Assembly: GCA_004322535.1 (NCBI GenBank)
Contig: SCUZ01000064.1
Location: forward strand, 48,730 to 112,729
Direction: 5' to 3'
From: Rugosibacter sp.
GTDB lineage: Bacteria; Pseudomonadota; Gammaproteobacteria; Burkholderiales; Rhodocyclaceae
DNA: 64,000 bases
Shown here: positions 1-8,057 of the stretch, one piece after another
Position numbering within the stretch: the first letter of the stretch is position 1
Layout: each line of letters starts with the position of its first letter
Position numbers and translations under genes: made by a program
Notes under the pieces: generated by a model
The model's input: the letters and a program-made list of their open reading frames with translations, nothing else
The model's database searches: none
Told to the model about the DNA's origin: nothing

Positions 1-15
1 GTAAAGCCCAGCGAA

Positions 16-40
16 AAAAGTCGGCGCTGGCGAGACGGCG
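16..40 (+). repeat. Dispersed 25-bp repeat, copy 1
   Basis: Intergenic copy with the full AAAAGTCGGCGCTGG core and a closing GACGGCG; two bases of the central GTGATG section differ from the consensus. It is read in the forward sense on the plus strand. Confidence 0.8.
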
Positions 41-199
41 AAAACCATGACGCCCTGGTTGCCAGATGAACGGCATTGGGGACGTCCCTAATTGCCCCAG
101 GCAATCGCAGCGATCATGCTTATGTTGATTGGATGAAGCACCATGCCTTTTGCATGACAAGCGCCGCTTTTCCGAAAAATCTTGTCCAGAGGCGGATTC

Positions 200-236
200 A
201 AAAGTCCGTCGCTGGACGGTGCTGGTGATCCGCCGC
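200..236 (+). repeat. Degenerate, interrupted repeat copy
   Basis: AAAAGTC is separated by about 11 bases from GGTGCTGGTGATCCGCCG. Removing the intervening bases gives a close match to the 25-bp consensus, so this may be a copy broken by a small insertion. Chance similarity cannot be excluded. Confidence 0.35.
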
Positions 237-383
237 GCAGCAAATACCCTCAAAGCGCTATTTTGGGTCATATATTCACGGCATTTGCTTTATATCAAGC
301 TACAGCCACCAAGCGCTTGTTATCTTCCTTGCAAGCCGTACAATCAAAAAACGAATCTACCAATAACCAGCGAAAGGAATGCC

Positions 384-770
384 ATGTCGCACTACCACGC
401 CGTTGTATGGATTGATCACGCCGAAGCACACGTGATACACATTAGTCCCGATGACATCGAATCATCGATTGTTCGCCCTGGCAAGCCCCATCAGCACTTG
501 CACAGTAAACGCGGGGTCGTTGGTGTGGGGCGTGTACCAGAAGACCAGCACTTCTATCACGAAGTGGTTGAGGCGTTAAAGGGTGCCGGGGAAATTCTGA
601 TCGTGGGCCCGGCGAACGCCAAGCTCAACTTGATCAAGCATATCCATCACCATGACCAGCCGATGAGCAGCAAGATTGTCGGGGTGGAAACCGTCGATCA
701 CCCTACAGATGGACAACTGGTGGCCTACGCTCGCAAATACTTTACGGCAGCCAACCGCTTGCAGTCATAG
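384..770 (+). CDS. eRF1 domain-like 'translational machinery' protein
   Basis: A 128-residue protein resembling small proteobacterial proteins annotated as translational machinery proteins, related to the C-terminal domain of release factor eRF1. Typical features are the opening HYHAVVWIDHAEAHV, a central histidine-rich stretch (KPHQHLHSKRG), a YHEVVEAL helix, and ILIVGPANAK followed by more histidines. I chose the ATG at 384 because GAAAGGAAT lies just upstream; an in-frame extension back to 129 has no ribosome site and no family resemblance. It is cytoplasmic, with no membrane segment. The role is not established, and ribosome association is inferred from the fold only. It converges with the reductase gene that ends 11 bases away. 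Confidence 0.75.
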   Translation: MSHYHAVVWIDHAEAHVIHISPDDIESSIVRPGKPHQHLHSKRGVVGVGRVPEDQHFYHEVVEALKGAGEILIVGPANAKLNLIKHIHHHDQPMSSKIVGVETVDHPTDGQLVAYARKYFTAANRLQS

Positions 771-781
771 AACAGCTAATC

Positions 782-1558
782 TCAACGTTCGACAAACGCG
801 CGTTCGATGACATAGTCGCCGGCCACGCCGGTGTGCGGTGAAATCGAAAAACCACGTGCGTCGAGCAAGGTTGAGCAGTCGGCCAGCATGTGCGGGCTGC
901 CGCAGATCATGACGCGATCATGGGCCGGGTCCAGCGGTGGCAGACCGATGTCGCTCGACAGCTTGCCGGATTCGATCAGCGTGGTAATGCGGCCTTGATT
1001 GCGGAAGGGTTCACGGGTTACGGTGGGGTAGTAAATCAATTGCTCCTTCACCATGTCACCCAAGAATTCATGCTGCGGCAAATCTTCAGTAAACAGTTTG
1101 GCGTAGGCCAGCTCGCTGGTGTAGCGCACGCCGTGAATCAGCACGACTTTTTCAAACGCGGCGTAGGTTTCGGGGTCTTGCACAATGCTCAAAAACGGCG
1201 CAAGGCCGGTGCCGGTGGAAAACAGGTAAAGATTTTTCCCAGGCTTCAAATCACGAATCACCAACGTGCCTGTGGGTTTACTGCCCACCAGTACTGAGGT
1301 GCCCACTTCAATTTTTTGCAGGCGCGAAGTGAGCGGTCCGCTGGCGACCTTGATGCTGAAAAATTCAAGGTATTCTTCATGGTTCGGGCTCGCAATGCTG
1401 TAGGCCCGCAGCAACGGGCGGCCATCCACTTCCAGGCCAATCATGATGAAATGCCCGTTTTCGAAGCGCAGGCCGCGATCGCGCGTGGTGCGGAAGCTGA
1501 ATAGCGTGTCATTCCAATGATGGACGCTGATGACTTTTTCAGTTGCAACGGATGCCAT
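782..1558 (-). CDS. fpr: Ferredoxin--NADP reductase
   Basis: A 258-residue FAD enzyme that moves electrons between NADPH and ferredoxin or flavodoxin. The FAD-binding RAYSIASPN is at residues 51-59, the NADP-binding STGTGLAPF is near 115, and the C-terminus is YVIERAFVER. That ending is typical of the bacterial Azotobacter/Rhodobacter type rather than the plant type. The length matches the family. The protein is cytoplasmic. The gene stands alone between the eRF1-like gene, which converges on it, and the EamA gene upstream on the same strand, with about 110 bases between. Likely roles are supply of reduced ferredoxin and oxidative-stress response; the sequence does not tell which. Confidence 0.93.
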   Translation of the reverse strand: MASVATEKVISVHHWNDTLFSFRTTRDRGLRFENGHFIMIGLEVDGRPLLRAYSIASPNHEEYLEFFSIKVASGPLTSRLQKIEVGTSVLVGSKPTGTLVIRDLKPGKNLYLFSTGTGLAPFLSIVQDPETYAAFEKVVLIHGVRYTSELAYAKLFTEDLPQHEFLGDMVKEQLIYYPTVTREPFRNQGRITTLIESGKLSSDIGLPPLDPAHDRVMICGSPHMLADCSTLLDARGFSISPHTGVAGDYVIERAFVER

Positions 1559-1669
1559 ATTTACTTCCCTGCTTTCATTTCTGATTCTTCAATGGCCACC
1601 ATTTTACAAAACCGGCGGCAGTAAGCTTAGATTCTTCTGTTCTATATTTATTCCACAATGCAAAAAGCA

Positions 1670-2575
1670 TTACCGGCTGGCGCGCACACCCAGCACCGCG
1701 GCAACAGTAACCGCTGTGAGCCCCGCTAATGCGAGCAGCGAGAGGGGTTCGCCCAGCAAAGGCACAGCAGCGATGGACGCCAGCACAGGGACCAGGCCCA
1801 TGGTCAGCGCCACGATTTGCGGCCCGAGCTGGCGCACCGCCTGCGCGTAAAGCAGCAAGGCAACAAAAACCACCAGCACCCCTTGATACAAAACCTGCAG
1901 CGCGATTTCAGCATTTGCGGCACTGGATAGTGCGCTGGGTAGAAAAAACCACCAAAAAGGCAAATACAGCAGCGCGCCGCCCAACACCGTGGCAACGGTG
2001 GCTGTCAATGGCGGCATGGGGTTCTGGCGTAGTAGCAGGGTAAAAATAGCCCATGAAAACGAGGCGCAGATAAACAGCAGATCGCCTACCAGTTGCCAGC
2101 CGGTGATCTGCCCGCTGGCAGATAATGTATCGGTGGCGATCAAGATGATGCCGGCCAGCACGCCAATCAACGCCAGCATTTGCCCACGATTGGGTACTTT
2201 TTTCAACCACAGCCAGGCAACAATTGCCGTGGCAAAGGGCAGCCCACCTGGTGCCAGAACCGCTCCGTGCGCTGCCGGGGCAAGACGAAAACCGGAATAA
2301 ACGAAACAGGCATAGCCGATGCCGCCAAACAGGGCTAACAGCAGCCCGGTTTTTAACGGTGGCAGCGTGACGCGCGGCAAGAAGAACAAAGAGATAAAGC
2401 CGCCCATGCCAAGACGTAACGCAGTGACATCCCACGCGGTCAAAACACCCTTGCCCGCAACTCGCGACACCAGAATAAAGCCTGTCCAGATGCATAGCGT
2501 GGCAAGCAGCGCGGGCCAGCCGCCACGTAAAAACGAAGCGGGGCGGAATATACGGTTTGGCGGGAATTCAAACAT
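1670..2575 (-). CDS. EamA/DMT family exporter
   Basis: An inner-membrane protein of about 300 residues with roughly ten hydrophobic segments in two EamA repeats, as in drug/metabolite transporters such as RhaT or YdcZ relatives. It starts in WPALLATLCIWTGFILVSR and carries the typical helix-end glycines and prolines (MGLVPVLASIAAVPLLGEPLSL). I favour the ATG at 2575; a TTG five codons upstream is possible. Neither has a strong ribosome site. It is divergent from purT with about 65 bases between. The substrate cannot be predicted; amino acids or related metabolites are common in this family. Confidence 0.85.
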   Translation of the reverse strand: MFEFPPNRIFRPASFLRGGWPALLATLCIWTGFILVSRVAGKGVLTAWDVTALRLGMGGFISLFFLPRVTLPPLKTGLLLALFGGIGYACFVYSGFRLAPAAHGAVLAPGGLPFATAIVAWLWLKKVPNRGQMLALIGVLAGIILIATDTLSASGQITGWQLVGDLLFICASFSWAIFTLLLRQNPMPPLTATVATVLGGALLYLPFWWFFLPSALSSAANAEIALQVLYQGVLVVFVALLLYAQAVRQLGPQIVALTMGLVPVLASIAAVPLLGEPLSLLALAGLTAVTVAAVLGVRASR

Positions 2576-2640
2576 GAATTTGGCTATCAATGGTCGGCTA
2601 AAATTGGCAATCTAAAGCTGCTTTACAACAAGGATTGGTG

Positions 2641-3879
2641 ATGAAAACAAACGCTCGCATCGGTACGCCGCTATCAACTAGCGCCACACGCGTCATGCTG
2701 CTAGGCTGCGGAGAACTCGGAAAAGAGGTGATTATCGCATTGCAACGACTGGGCTGCGAGGTAATTGGCGTGGATCGCTATGCCGATGCGCCCGGCATGC
2801 AGGTGGCGCATCGCAGCCATGTGATCAACATGGCTGATGGTGCGGCTTTGCGTGCAGTGATCGAAAAAGAAAGCCCGCATCTGGTGGTGCCTGAAATCGA
2901 GGCTATCGCCACGGCGACATTGGCTGAAATTGAAAAGACAAGTCATGCAGGCGCAGGGACCGAGATTATTCCTACCGCACGAGCAACCCAGTTGACCATG
3001 AACCGCGAAGGCATTCGTCGGCTGGCAGCGGAAGAACTCGGTCTGCCGACGTCGCCCTACCGCTTTGCCGATTCGCTGGCTGAATTACAAGCTGCAATTG
3101 AAGGTGGTACTGATGATGGCATTGGCTATCCCTGCATCATCAAGCCGGTGATGTCCTCATCCGGCAAGGGGCAATCGCTGATTAAATCGGCAGCGGATGT
3201 GGCTACAGCGTGGGACTACGCGCAAGCGGGTGGCCGCGTGGGTGCAGGGCGGGTGATTGTCGAGGGCTTCATTGATTTTGATTATGAAATCACCCAATTG
3301 ACCGTGCGTGCCGTCGGTGCATCGGGTGCAGTGGAAACTTTTTTCTGCGAACCTATCGGCCACGTGCAGGTGAATGGCGACTATGTTGAATCCTGGCAGC
3401 CGATGACGATGTCGGCTGTGGCGCTGCAAAAATCACGCGATGTGGCGCGTGCGATTACCGGCAATCTTGGCGGACGCGGCCTCTTTGGCGTCGAGCTGTT
3501 TATCAAGGGTGAGGACGTGTGGTTTTCCGAAGTCAGCCCGCGCCCGCATGACACGGGGCTGGTGACGCTGGCCACGCAACGCTTATCCGAGTTCGAGCTG
3601 CATGCGCGCGCCATTCTTGGCTTGCCGGTGGATACCCGCTTGCGCCGTGCGGGCGCTTCGGCGGTGATTTATGGTGGCATGGATGCCAAAGGCATTGCCT
3701 TTGAAGGTGTGGCAGAAGCCTTGCGTGTACCAGAGTCTGATCTGCGATTATTTGGCAAGCCAGAGAGTTTTGTCAAGCGCCGCATGGGCGTGGCCGTGGC
3801 GACAGCGGACACAACCGATGAGGCTCGCGCCAGGGCAAAACTTGCCGCCAGCCTGGTGAAGCCAGTTAAAGGCGATTAA
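2641..3879 (+). CDS. purT: Formate-dependent GAR transformylase
   Basis: A 412-residue ATP-grasp enzyme of purine synthesis. It formylates 5'-phosphoribosylglycinamide using formate and ATP, bypassing folate-dependent PurN. The N-terminal preATP-grasp domain shows [11 protein letters not shown], the ATP-grasp domain shows [15 protein letters not shown], and the metal/ATP region shows [11 protein letters not shown] followed by [13 protein letters not shown]. The ATG at 2641 is preferred over the upstream TTG and GTG because AAGGA sits six bases before it. mutY follows after 13 bases, probably in one transcript. Confidence 0.96.
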   Translation: MKTNARIGTPLSTSATRVMLLGCGELGKEVIIALQRLGCEVIGVDRYADAPGMQVAHRSHVINMADGAALRAVIEKESPHLVVPEIEAIATATLAEIEKTSHAGAGTEIIPTARATQLTMNREGIRRLAAEELGLPTSPYRFADSLAELQAAIEGGTDDGIGYPCIIKPVMSSSGKGQSLIKSAADVATAWDYAQAGGRVGAGRVIVEGFIDFDYEITQLTVRAVGASGAVETFFCEPIGHVQVNGDYVESWQPMTMSAVALQKSRDVARAITGNLGGRGLFGVELFIKGEDVWFSEVSPRPHDTGLVTLATQRLSEFELHARAILGLPVDTRLRRAGASAVIYGGMDAKGIAFEGVAEALRVPESDLRLFGKPESFVKRRMGVAVATADTTDEARARAKLAASLVKPVKGD

Positions 3880-3892
3880 CCCGTACAAAATC

Positions 3893-4972
3893 TTGAGCAA
3901 AAGTTTTTCTAGCCGCCTCATCCACTGGCACGCGCAGCACGGGCGGCATGATCTGCCCTGGCAAAACACGCGCGACCCGTACCGCGTTTGGCTCTCGGAA
4001 ATCATGTTGCAGCAGACGCAGGTTGTCACGGTGATTCCCTACTATCAGCGTTTCCTCGCCCGCTTCCCCACGCTTGAATCGCTGGCGACTGCATCGGTTG
4101 AAGACGTCATGCCGCTATGGAGCGGGCTGGGCTATTACGCCCGCGCGCGCAACTTGCACCGGGCGGCGCGTGCGGTGATGGCGCAGCATAATGGCGTGTT
4201 TCCACAAGCACCAGAAGCTATTGCACAGTTGCCTGGCATTGGCCGTTCCACCGCTAACGCCATCGCGGTAGTGTGCTTTGGCGTGCGTGTGCCGATTCTG
4301 GATGGCAACGTCAAACGCGTCCTTTGTCGTGTGCTTGGCATTGCAGGAATCCCCGGCACAGCGGCGCTGGAAAGTCGGCTCTGGCAACACGCCGAGGACC
4401 TGTTACCGAAGTATGATTTGTCCAGAAACATGGCCACCTACATTCAGGCGCAGATGGATTTGGGCGCCACGCTATGCACACGCAGTCGGCCACAATGCAT
4501 CGCCTGCCCGTTAGCAGACATTTGCATAGCACATGCCACTGGACGCACTGCGGAATTACCGCAAAAGAAATTGCGCCGTGTAACTCCCGAACGTCACGCC
4601 ACGCTGCTGGTTATCGTGCATGAAAATCGCGTGCTACTGGAAACCCGCCCGCCGGTAGGCATTTGGGGCGGCCTGCTCTCTCTGCCCGAATTGCCGGCAG
4701 AAGAAAATGCTGCTGCCTATGTTGAAAAAAAATTCGGTGCCCGTGTGCTTGTGGCCTCCCCACCGTCGTCCGGAGATGGATTCAAGACTTTTCTACACAT
4801 CTTCACCCATTTTCGCCTGCACATCACGCCACTGTTATGCCGTGTGAGCTTGCGCCCGAGTGCAATGGAAGTAGGTTTCTTTTGGCTCGATTTAACGGCG
4901 CTGGGTACCGCCGCATTGCCAACGCCAGTCAGGCGCATTCTCGAAGAACTTAGATTGTCTCAACCTGCATGA
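3893..4972 (+). CDS. mutY: A/G-specific adenine DNA glycosylase
   Basis: A 359-residue base-excision repair enzyme that removes adenine mispaired with 8-oxoguanine. The helix-hairpin-helix is LPGIGRSTANAI, with the catalytic aspartate in DGNVKRVLCR. The [4Fe-4S] cluster ligands are Cys-x6-Cys-x2-Cys-x5-Cys in CTRSRPQCIACPLADIC. A NUDIX-like C-terminal domain recognises 8-oxoG. It starts at a TTG; the following residues align with the MutY family start. The gene converges on the Gx transporter gene, overlapping its 3' end by 23 bases. In many betaproteobacteria mutY lies close to rapZ and hprK; here rapZ is about 1 kb away but hprK is not. Confidence 0.95.
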   Translation: MSKSFSSRLIHWHAQHGRHDLPWQNTRDPYRVWLSEIMLQQTQVVTVIPYYQRFLARFPTLESLATASVEDVMPLWSGLGYYARARNLHRAARAVMAQHNGVFPQAPEAIAQLPGIGRSTANAIAVVCFGVRVPILDGNVKRVLCRVLGIAGIPGTAALESRLWQHAEDLLPKYDLSRNMATYIQAQMDLGATLCTRSRPQCIACPLADICIAHATGRTAELPQKKLRRVTPERHATLLVIVHENRVLLETRPPVGIWGGLLSLPELPAEENAAAYVEKKFGARVLVASPPSSGDGFKTFLHIFTHFRLHITPLLCRVSLRPSAMEVGFFWLDLTALGTAALPTPVRRILEELRLSQPA

Positions 4973-5471
4973 TCAAGTGCGCCGCGATCAAGCCGTTAAT
5001 CGTGCCGAAAATCAGGGCCGCTGTAGCAAAGAGCGGTGCCAGATAAAACACACCGTCATGCGGCACCAGCCATAGCCGCGCCAGCACAAGCTGGCCGCCG
5101 ATATGCGCAAAGGCGGCAAGCAGGCTGATCGTCACCGCACCAAACCAGCGCCGCGGCAACTGCGCGGCCAAAAACAACGCCGCCAAACTGCTCACTGCGC
5201 CCGCTAACGCAAGAAAAAAACCCGGTGCAAAAAGTTGCCCAATCACCAAGCTGCCCGCCACCACGCGCAACAAACTCACCCAGGCCGCATCGCGCCAACC
5301 ATAGCGCAGCAACACCACCAGCACGATAATGTTGGCCAGCCCTGGTTTGATGCCAGGCAAGGGGCTGGGCAGCGCAGCTTCGGCCACCGTGAGCGCAATC
5401 GCCGCTGCTGTGTAGCGCGCAATACGGCGGTCATCCTCGGTTACCGGCAGTTCAATAACCGAGGGAGTCAT
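4950..5471 (-). CDS. Gx transporter family membrane protein
   Basis: An integral membrane protein of about 173 residues with five or six hydrophobic helices. The conserved PSPLPGIKPGLANI segment is characteristic of the family annotated as Gx transporter (formerly heptaprenyl diphosphate synthase component I). The fold resembles ECF transporter S components, so uptake of a small molecule is plausible, but no substrate is known. Start is ATG 5471, overlapping the NusG domain II gene by 20 bases; ATG 5483 is an alternative. The pair NusG-II plus Gx is a recurrent bacterial arrangement, often near Rnf or ApbE genes, which are not seen here. Confidence 0.85.
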   Translation of the reverse strand: MTPSVIELPVTEDDRRIARYTAAAIALTVAEAALPSPLPGIKPGLANIIVLVVLLRYGWRDAAWVSLLRVVAGSLVIGQLFAPGFFLALAGAVSSLAALFLAAQLPRRWFGAVTISLLAAFAHIGGQLVLARLWLVPHDGVFYLAPLFATAALIFGTINGLIAAHLIMQVETI

Positions 5472-5886
5472 AGCTTGCCTCACCGCGTCCGTTCAATTCC
5501 AGCGTGATGTGGTTCGGCGCGCAGATAGCCACGGCACCGGCGCGTGTCAGCCAGCCTTGCTGCACGCAGTACTGGCGCGGACCGGGGTCGGAAAAGACAC
5601 GCACGCGGCCAGGTTGCACTTCAATCACGGTAGTCCCCAGTGGGCCTACTACACGGGTCTTGCTCGCACTATTCAGGCTGATCTCAATGATTGTTTGGCC
5701 ATCGCGCTTAACAATGGCGCGATCCGCCACGCCGCCGCGCCACAGCAGGGTGTAGGACAAAACAACCAGCGCACAACTTAAAAACAAGACCAGCCAATCG
5801 CCCACTTTGAGGTACTTGTGCCACGAACCTGAATAGCCTGCCTTGCTGAAAATTTCGCGCAGATCGTCAGGTAATACCGCTTTCAT
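5452..5886 (-). CDS. NusG domain II-containing membrane-anchored protein
   Basis: A 144-residue protein with one membrane segment (WLVLFLSCALVVLSYTLLW, about residues 30-48). A compact beta domain follows (DGQTIIEISLN; VQPGRVRVFSDPGPRQYCVQQGWL) and ends in an AICAPNHITLEL strand, matching the stand-alone NusG domain II family. The location is probably the periplasmic face of the inner membrane. Its start overlaps the rapZ stop (ATGA at 5883-5886) and its 3' end overlaps the Gx transporter gene, so the three are translationally coupled. It is unrelated in function to the transcription factor NusG except for this domain. No function has been assigned. Confidence 0.8.
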   Translation of the reverse strand: MKAVLPDDLREIFSKAGYSGSWHKYLKVGDWLVLFLSCALVVLSYTLLWRGGVADRAIVKRDGQTIIEISLNSASKTRVVGPLGTTVIEVQPGRVRVFSDPGPRQYCVQQGWLTRAGAVAICAPNHITLELNGRGEASYDSLGY

Positions 5887-6725
5887 TCTGCCAGCGAACG
5901 ATGTCGTACCAGCACATTGGCCTGACCCCGAAAATGGTTAGCCAGTTTTTCCGCCAGATAAACCGAACGATGCTGTCCGCCGGTGCAGCCGATGGCAACG
6001 GTCAAGTAAACCCGGTTATCACGTTTGTAGGCTGGCAGCCACGAAGTGATAAATCGACGGATATCTTCTTCCATGCGACGCACATCTTCTTCTGTCGAGA
6101 GAAAGGCAATCACCTCCGCATCGCGTCCGGTAAGAGGACGCAAGGCAGGATCGTAATGTGGGTTGGGCAAACAACGCACATCAAAGACAAGATCTGCATC
6201 CAGCGGCAAGCCATGCTTGAAGCCAAACGATTCAAACAACAACGTCAGCCCATGCTGCATCTCCGTCAAAATAAAATCCTTGATACAGGCACGCAAGGCA
6301 TTCGGCCGCAGATGACTGGTGTCGATATGATGCCCGCTGGCCGCAAGAAAAGTCAGCGCTTCGCGTTCATTCTTGATCGCTTCTTCCAGCGTGACATCGT
6401 TACCTGCCAGCGGATGCCGACGACGTGTTTCAGAAAACCGTTGAATCAGGATATCCGTGCGCGTATCCAGAAACACAAACTGCAACTGGATGCCTTCCGC
6501 TTCAAGGCGCTTGATTTGCGGCGGAATCGCTGCAATGGATGAGCCACCACGCATATCAATAGCGACAGCAACCCGTTCTTCACCCGTCATGCGCAGATGT
6601 TGAACTAAATCAAAAAGCAGCGGCGCGGGCAGATTGTCGACGCAATAGTAAGCCGCATCTTCCATCACTTTAAGGGCAATGGATTTGCCAGAGCCGGACA
6701 AACCGCTGATGAGGACAACTTTCAT
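5883..6725 (-). CDS. rapZ: RNase adapter / nucleotide-binding protein RapZ
   Basis: A 280-residue protein with Walker A GLSGSGKS at residues 8-15, a Walker B-like VAVAIDMR, and the C-terminal motif GCTGGQHRSVYLAEKLA. In E. coli RapZ guides RNase E to the small RNA GlmZ and senses glucosamine-6-phosphate. In betaproteobacteria the partner RNA is unknown. The gene is usually placed after hprK in the rpoN-ptsN cluster, but here it is about 48 kb from hprK. It is cytoplasmic. It heads a three-gene overlapping set with the NusG-II and Gx transporter genes. Confidence 0.94.
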   Translation of the reverse strand: MKVVLISGLSGSGKSIALKVMEDAAYYCVDNLPAPLLFDLVQHLRMTGEERVAVAIDMRGGSSIAAIPPQIKRLEAEGIQLQFVFLDTRTDILIQRFSETRRRHPLAGNDVTLEEAIKNEREALTFLAASGHHIDTSHLRPNALRACIKDFILTEMQHGLTLLFESFGFKHGLPLDADLVFDVRCLPNPHYDPALRPLTGRDAEVIAFLSTEEDVRRMEEDIRRFITSWLPAYKRDNRVYLTVAIGCTGGQHRSVYLAEKLANHFRGQANVLVRHRSLAE

Positions 6726-6776
6726 AGTTCAAAGCATAACGGATTGATCAGTAAAATAGCTGCAACCACCCGATGC

Positions 6777-6986
6777 TTACCCTGTTTTTTTCTGCACGAC
6801 CTGCACTACAGCGCTGTTTTCAACCGCGCTTGCCGAGCGGTTCGCAACCTTGCCCAATACTTGCTTCTTTTCAGCGTCCGACATTTGGCTCCAATCCGCA
6901 ATTTCGTCCAGCGTTCGATAACAACCCAGACACAGATTGCCTTGCATACGACACACGTTGATGCAGGGTGAGTTAATCGCCGTCAT
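6777..6986 (-). CDS. DUF1289 family protein
   Basis: A 69-residue protein with four cysteines (C8, C12, C19, C22) in the pattern SPCINVCRMQGNLCLGCYRTLDEI, which defines DUF1289. It probably binds a metal or iron-sulfur cluster, by inference from the cysteine pattern. A charged helix (MSDAEKKQVL) follows. The start codon at 6984-6986 lies inside a copy of the dispersed 25-bp repeat (6978-7002), which also touches the stop codon of the HMG-CoA lyase gene upstream. The function is unknown; such genes often sit beside catabolic or tRNA-modification genes. Confidence 0.85.
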   Translation of the reverse strand: MTAINSPCINVCRMQGNLCLGCYRTLDEIADWSQMSDAEKKQVLGKVANRSASAVENSAVVQVVQKKTG

Positions 6987-7002
6987 GCCAGCACCGACTT
7001 TT
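6978..7002 (-). repeat. Dispersed 25-bp repeat, copy 2
   Basis: Minus-strand copy filling the whole gap between the HMG-CoA lyase stop (which begins at 7004 and ends at 7002) and the DUF1289 start (6984-6986). It matches the consensus except for a few central bases (GGTGCTGGCATGACGGCG). It therefore supplies the start codon of one gene and touches the stop of the other. Confidence 0.75.
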
Positions 7003-7913
7003 CAGGCCACGCTCCGCCGGGCAAGCATCGCACGTGCCACACGCGATGCAGGCGCACGGCCCAGCTCGTGAGAAATCCACGCGGCAATATCAACCAGTGC
7101 GTCAAGATCCACCCCGCACTCAATGCCGCAGCCTTGAAGCAACCAGACCACATCCTCAGTGGCTACATTACCCAGCGCACCGGGTGCGTAGGGGCAGCCA
7201 CCCAAGCCTGCAACAGAGCTATCAAACACCGACACGCCCGTTTCTAGCGAGGCATACACATTGGCGATGGCCATGCCCCAGGTGTCGTGAAAATGGCCTG
7301 CCAGTTTTTTTAATGGCACCCACCGCGCAACCGCTTCGAGCATCGCCTTGGTTTTTTCTGGCGTTCCTGTGCCGATGGTGTCACCCAAACTCACTTCATA
7401 ACACCCCATATCAAACAATGCACGCGCCACCTCGGCAACTGCCAGCGGCGTAATCTCGCCTTCATAGGGACAGCCCAAAACACAGGAAACATAACCACGC
7501 ACTTTGATATGTTCCGCTTTCGCAGCGTCTATCACCGTACGACACCGCTCAAGGGACTCGCTAATCGAGCAATGTGTATTTTTCTGCGAAAAAGTTTCCG
7601 ACGCGGCACTAAATACGCTGACTTCTTTTGCCCCTGCTGCCACAGCTGCATCAAAGCCCTTCTTGTTAGGGGTAAGCACTGGATAAGTCACCATCGGCAA
7701 GGGTTGAATGGCAGCAAAAACCGCCGTCGCATCCGCCATCTGCGGCACCCATCTGGGCGAAACAAACGCGGTCGCTTCAATCGTGCGCAGGCCGGCTGAT
7801 GCCAGACGATGAATCAACTCAACCTTGATCTCGGTTGGAATCAACGGTTTTTCGTTTTGCAAGCCATCGCGCGGGCCTACTTCAACGATTCGAACTTTAC
7901 TGGGGAGTGTCAT
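7002..7913 (-). CDS. mvaB: Hydroxymethylglutaryl-CoA lyase
   Basis: A 303-residue TIM-barrel lyase that cleaves HMG-CoA to acetoacetate and acetyl-CoA, the last step of leucine and isovalerate breakdown (LiuE). The N-terminal VEVGPRDGLQNE carries the catalytic Arg-Asp pair. The signature VAGLGGCPYAPGALGNVATED contains the catalytic cysteine and the acidic base. HFHDTWGMAIAN supplies metal-binding histidines. The other leucine genes (9319-20025) are on the same strand, but the oppositely oriented MFS gene lies between, so it probably has its own promoter. Mitochondrial-type extensions are absent. Confidence 0.95.
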   Translation of the reverse strand: MTLPSKVRIVEVGPRDGLQNEKPLIPTEIKVELIHRLASAGLRTIEATAFVSPRWVPQMADATAVFAAIQPLPMVTYPVLTPNKKGFDAAVAAGAKEVSVFSAASETFSQKNTHCSISESLERCRTVIDAAKAEHIKVRGYVSCVLGCPYEGEITPLAVAEVARALFDMGCYEVSLGDTIGTGTPEKTKAMLEAVARWVPLKKLAGHFHDTWGMAIANVYASLETGVSVFDSSVAGLGGCPYAPGALGNVATEDVVWLLQGCGIECGVDLDALVDIAAWISHELGRAPASRVARAMLARRSVA

Positions 7914-7966
7914 AAATAATCATTCAAGGGAATCAGACGGCGCTGAAAAATCAACAACCAAGGTGA

Positions 7967-7980
7967 TCGAGTTTACTCGA
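7967..7980. promoter_or_regulatory. Palindrome between divergent mvaB and MFS genes
   Basis: A perfect 14-base inverted repeat (TCGAGT, TT, ACTCGA) lies about midway between two divergent genes, 54 bases from the mvaB start. The position and symmetry suit a repressor or activator site. No known consensus (LiuR, LiuQ) is recognised, so operator function is inference. Confidence 0.3.
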
Positions 7981-8057
7981 ACGATCGCTGCGCTCTTCAT
8001 CTATGGGAAAATACCCGGCTCAGCAAGAATAATTTTCCCTGTGCCCTTCCACATCTC

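Larger units (their letters stand above)
1..383. other. Non-coding lead region with two repeat copies
   Basis: No gene is supported here. Open frames run through it, but they lack a ribosome site and only join the downstream gene as an upstream extension. The stretch holds one clear copy of the dispersed 25-bp repeat (16-40) and one degenerate, interrupted copy (200-236). An imperfect inverted repeat around 28-73 (CTGGC/GCCAG arms with inner GGCG/CGCC) follows the first copy. Confidence 0.6.

Noticed and set aside
129-383. In-frame upstream extension of the eRF1-like gene to 129
   Set aside because: No ribosome site and no family resemblance; ATG 384 has GAAAGGAAT upstream and gives the family-like start.
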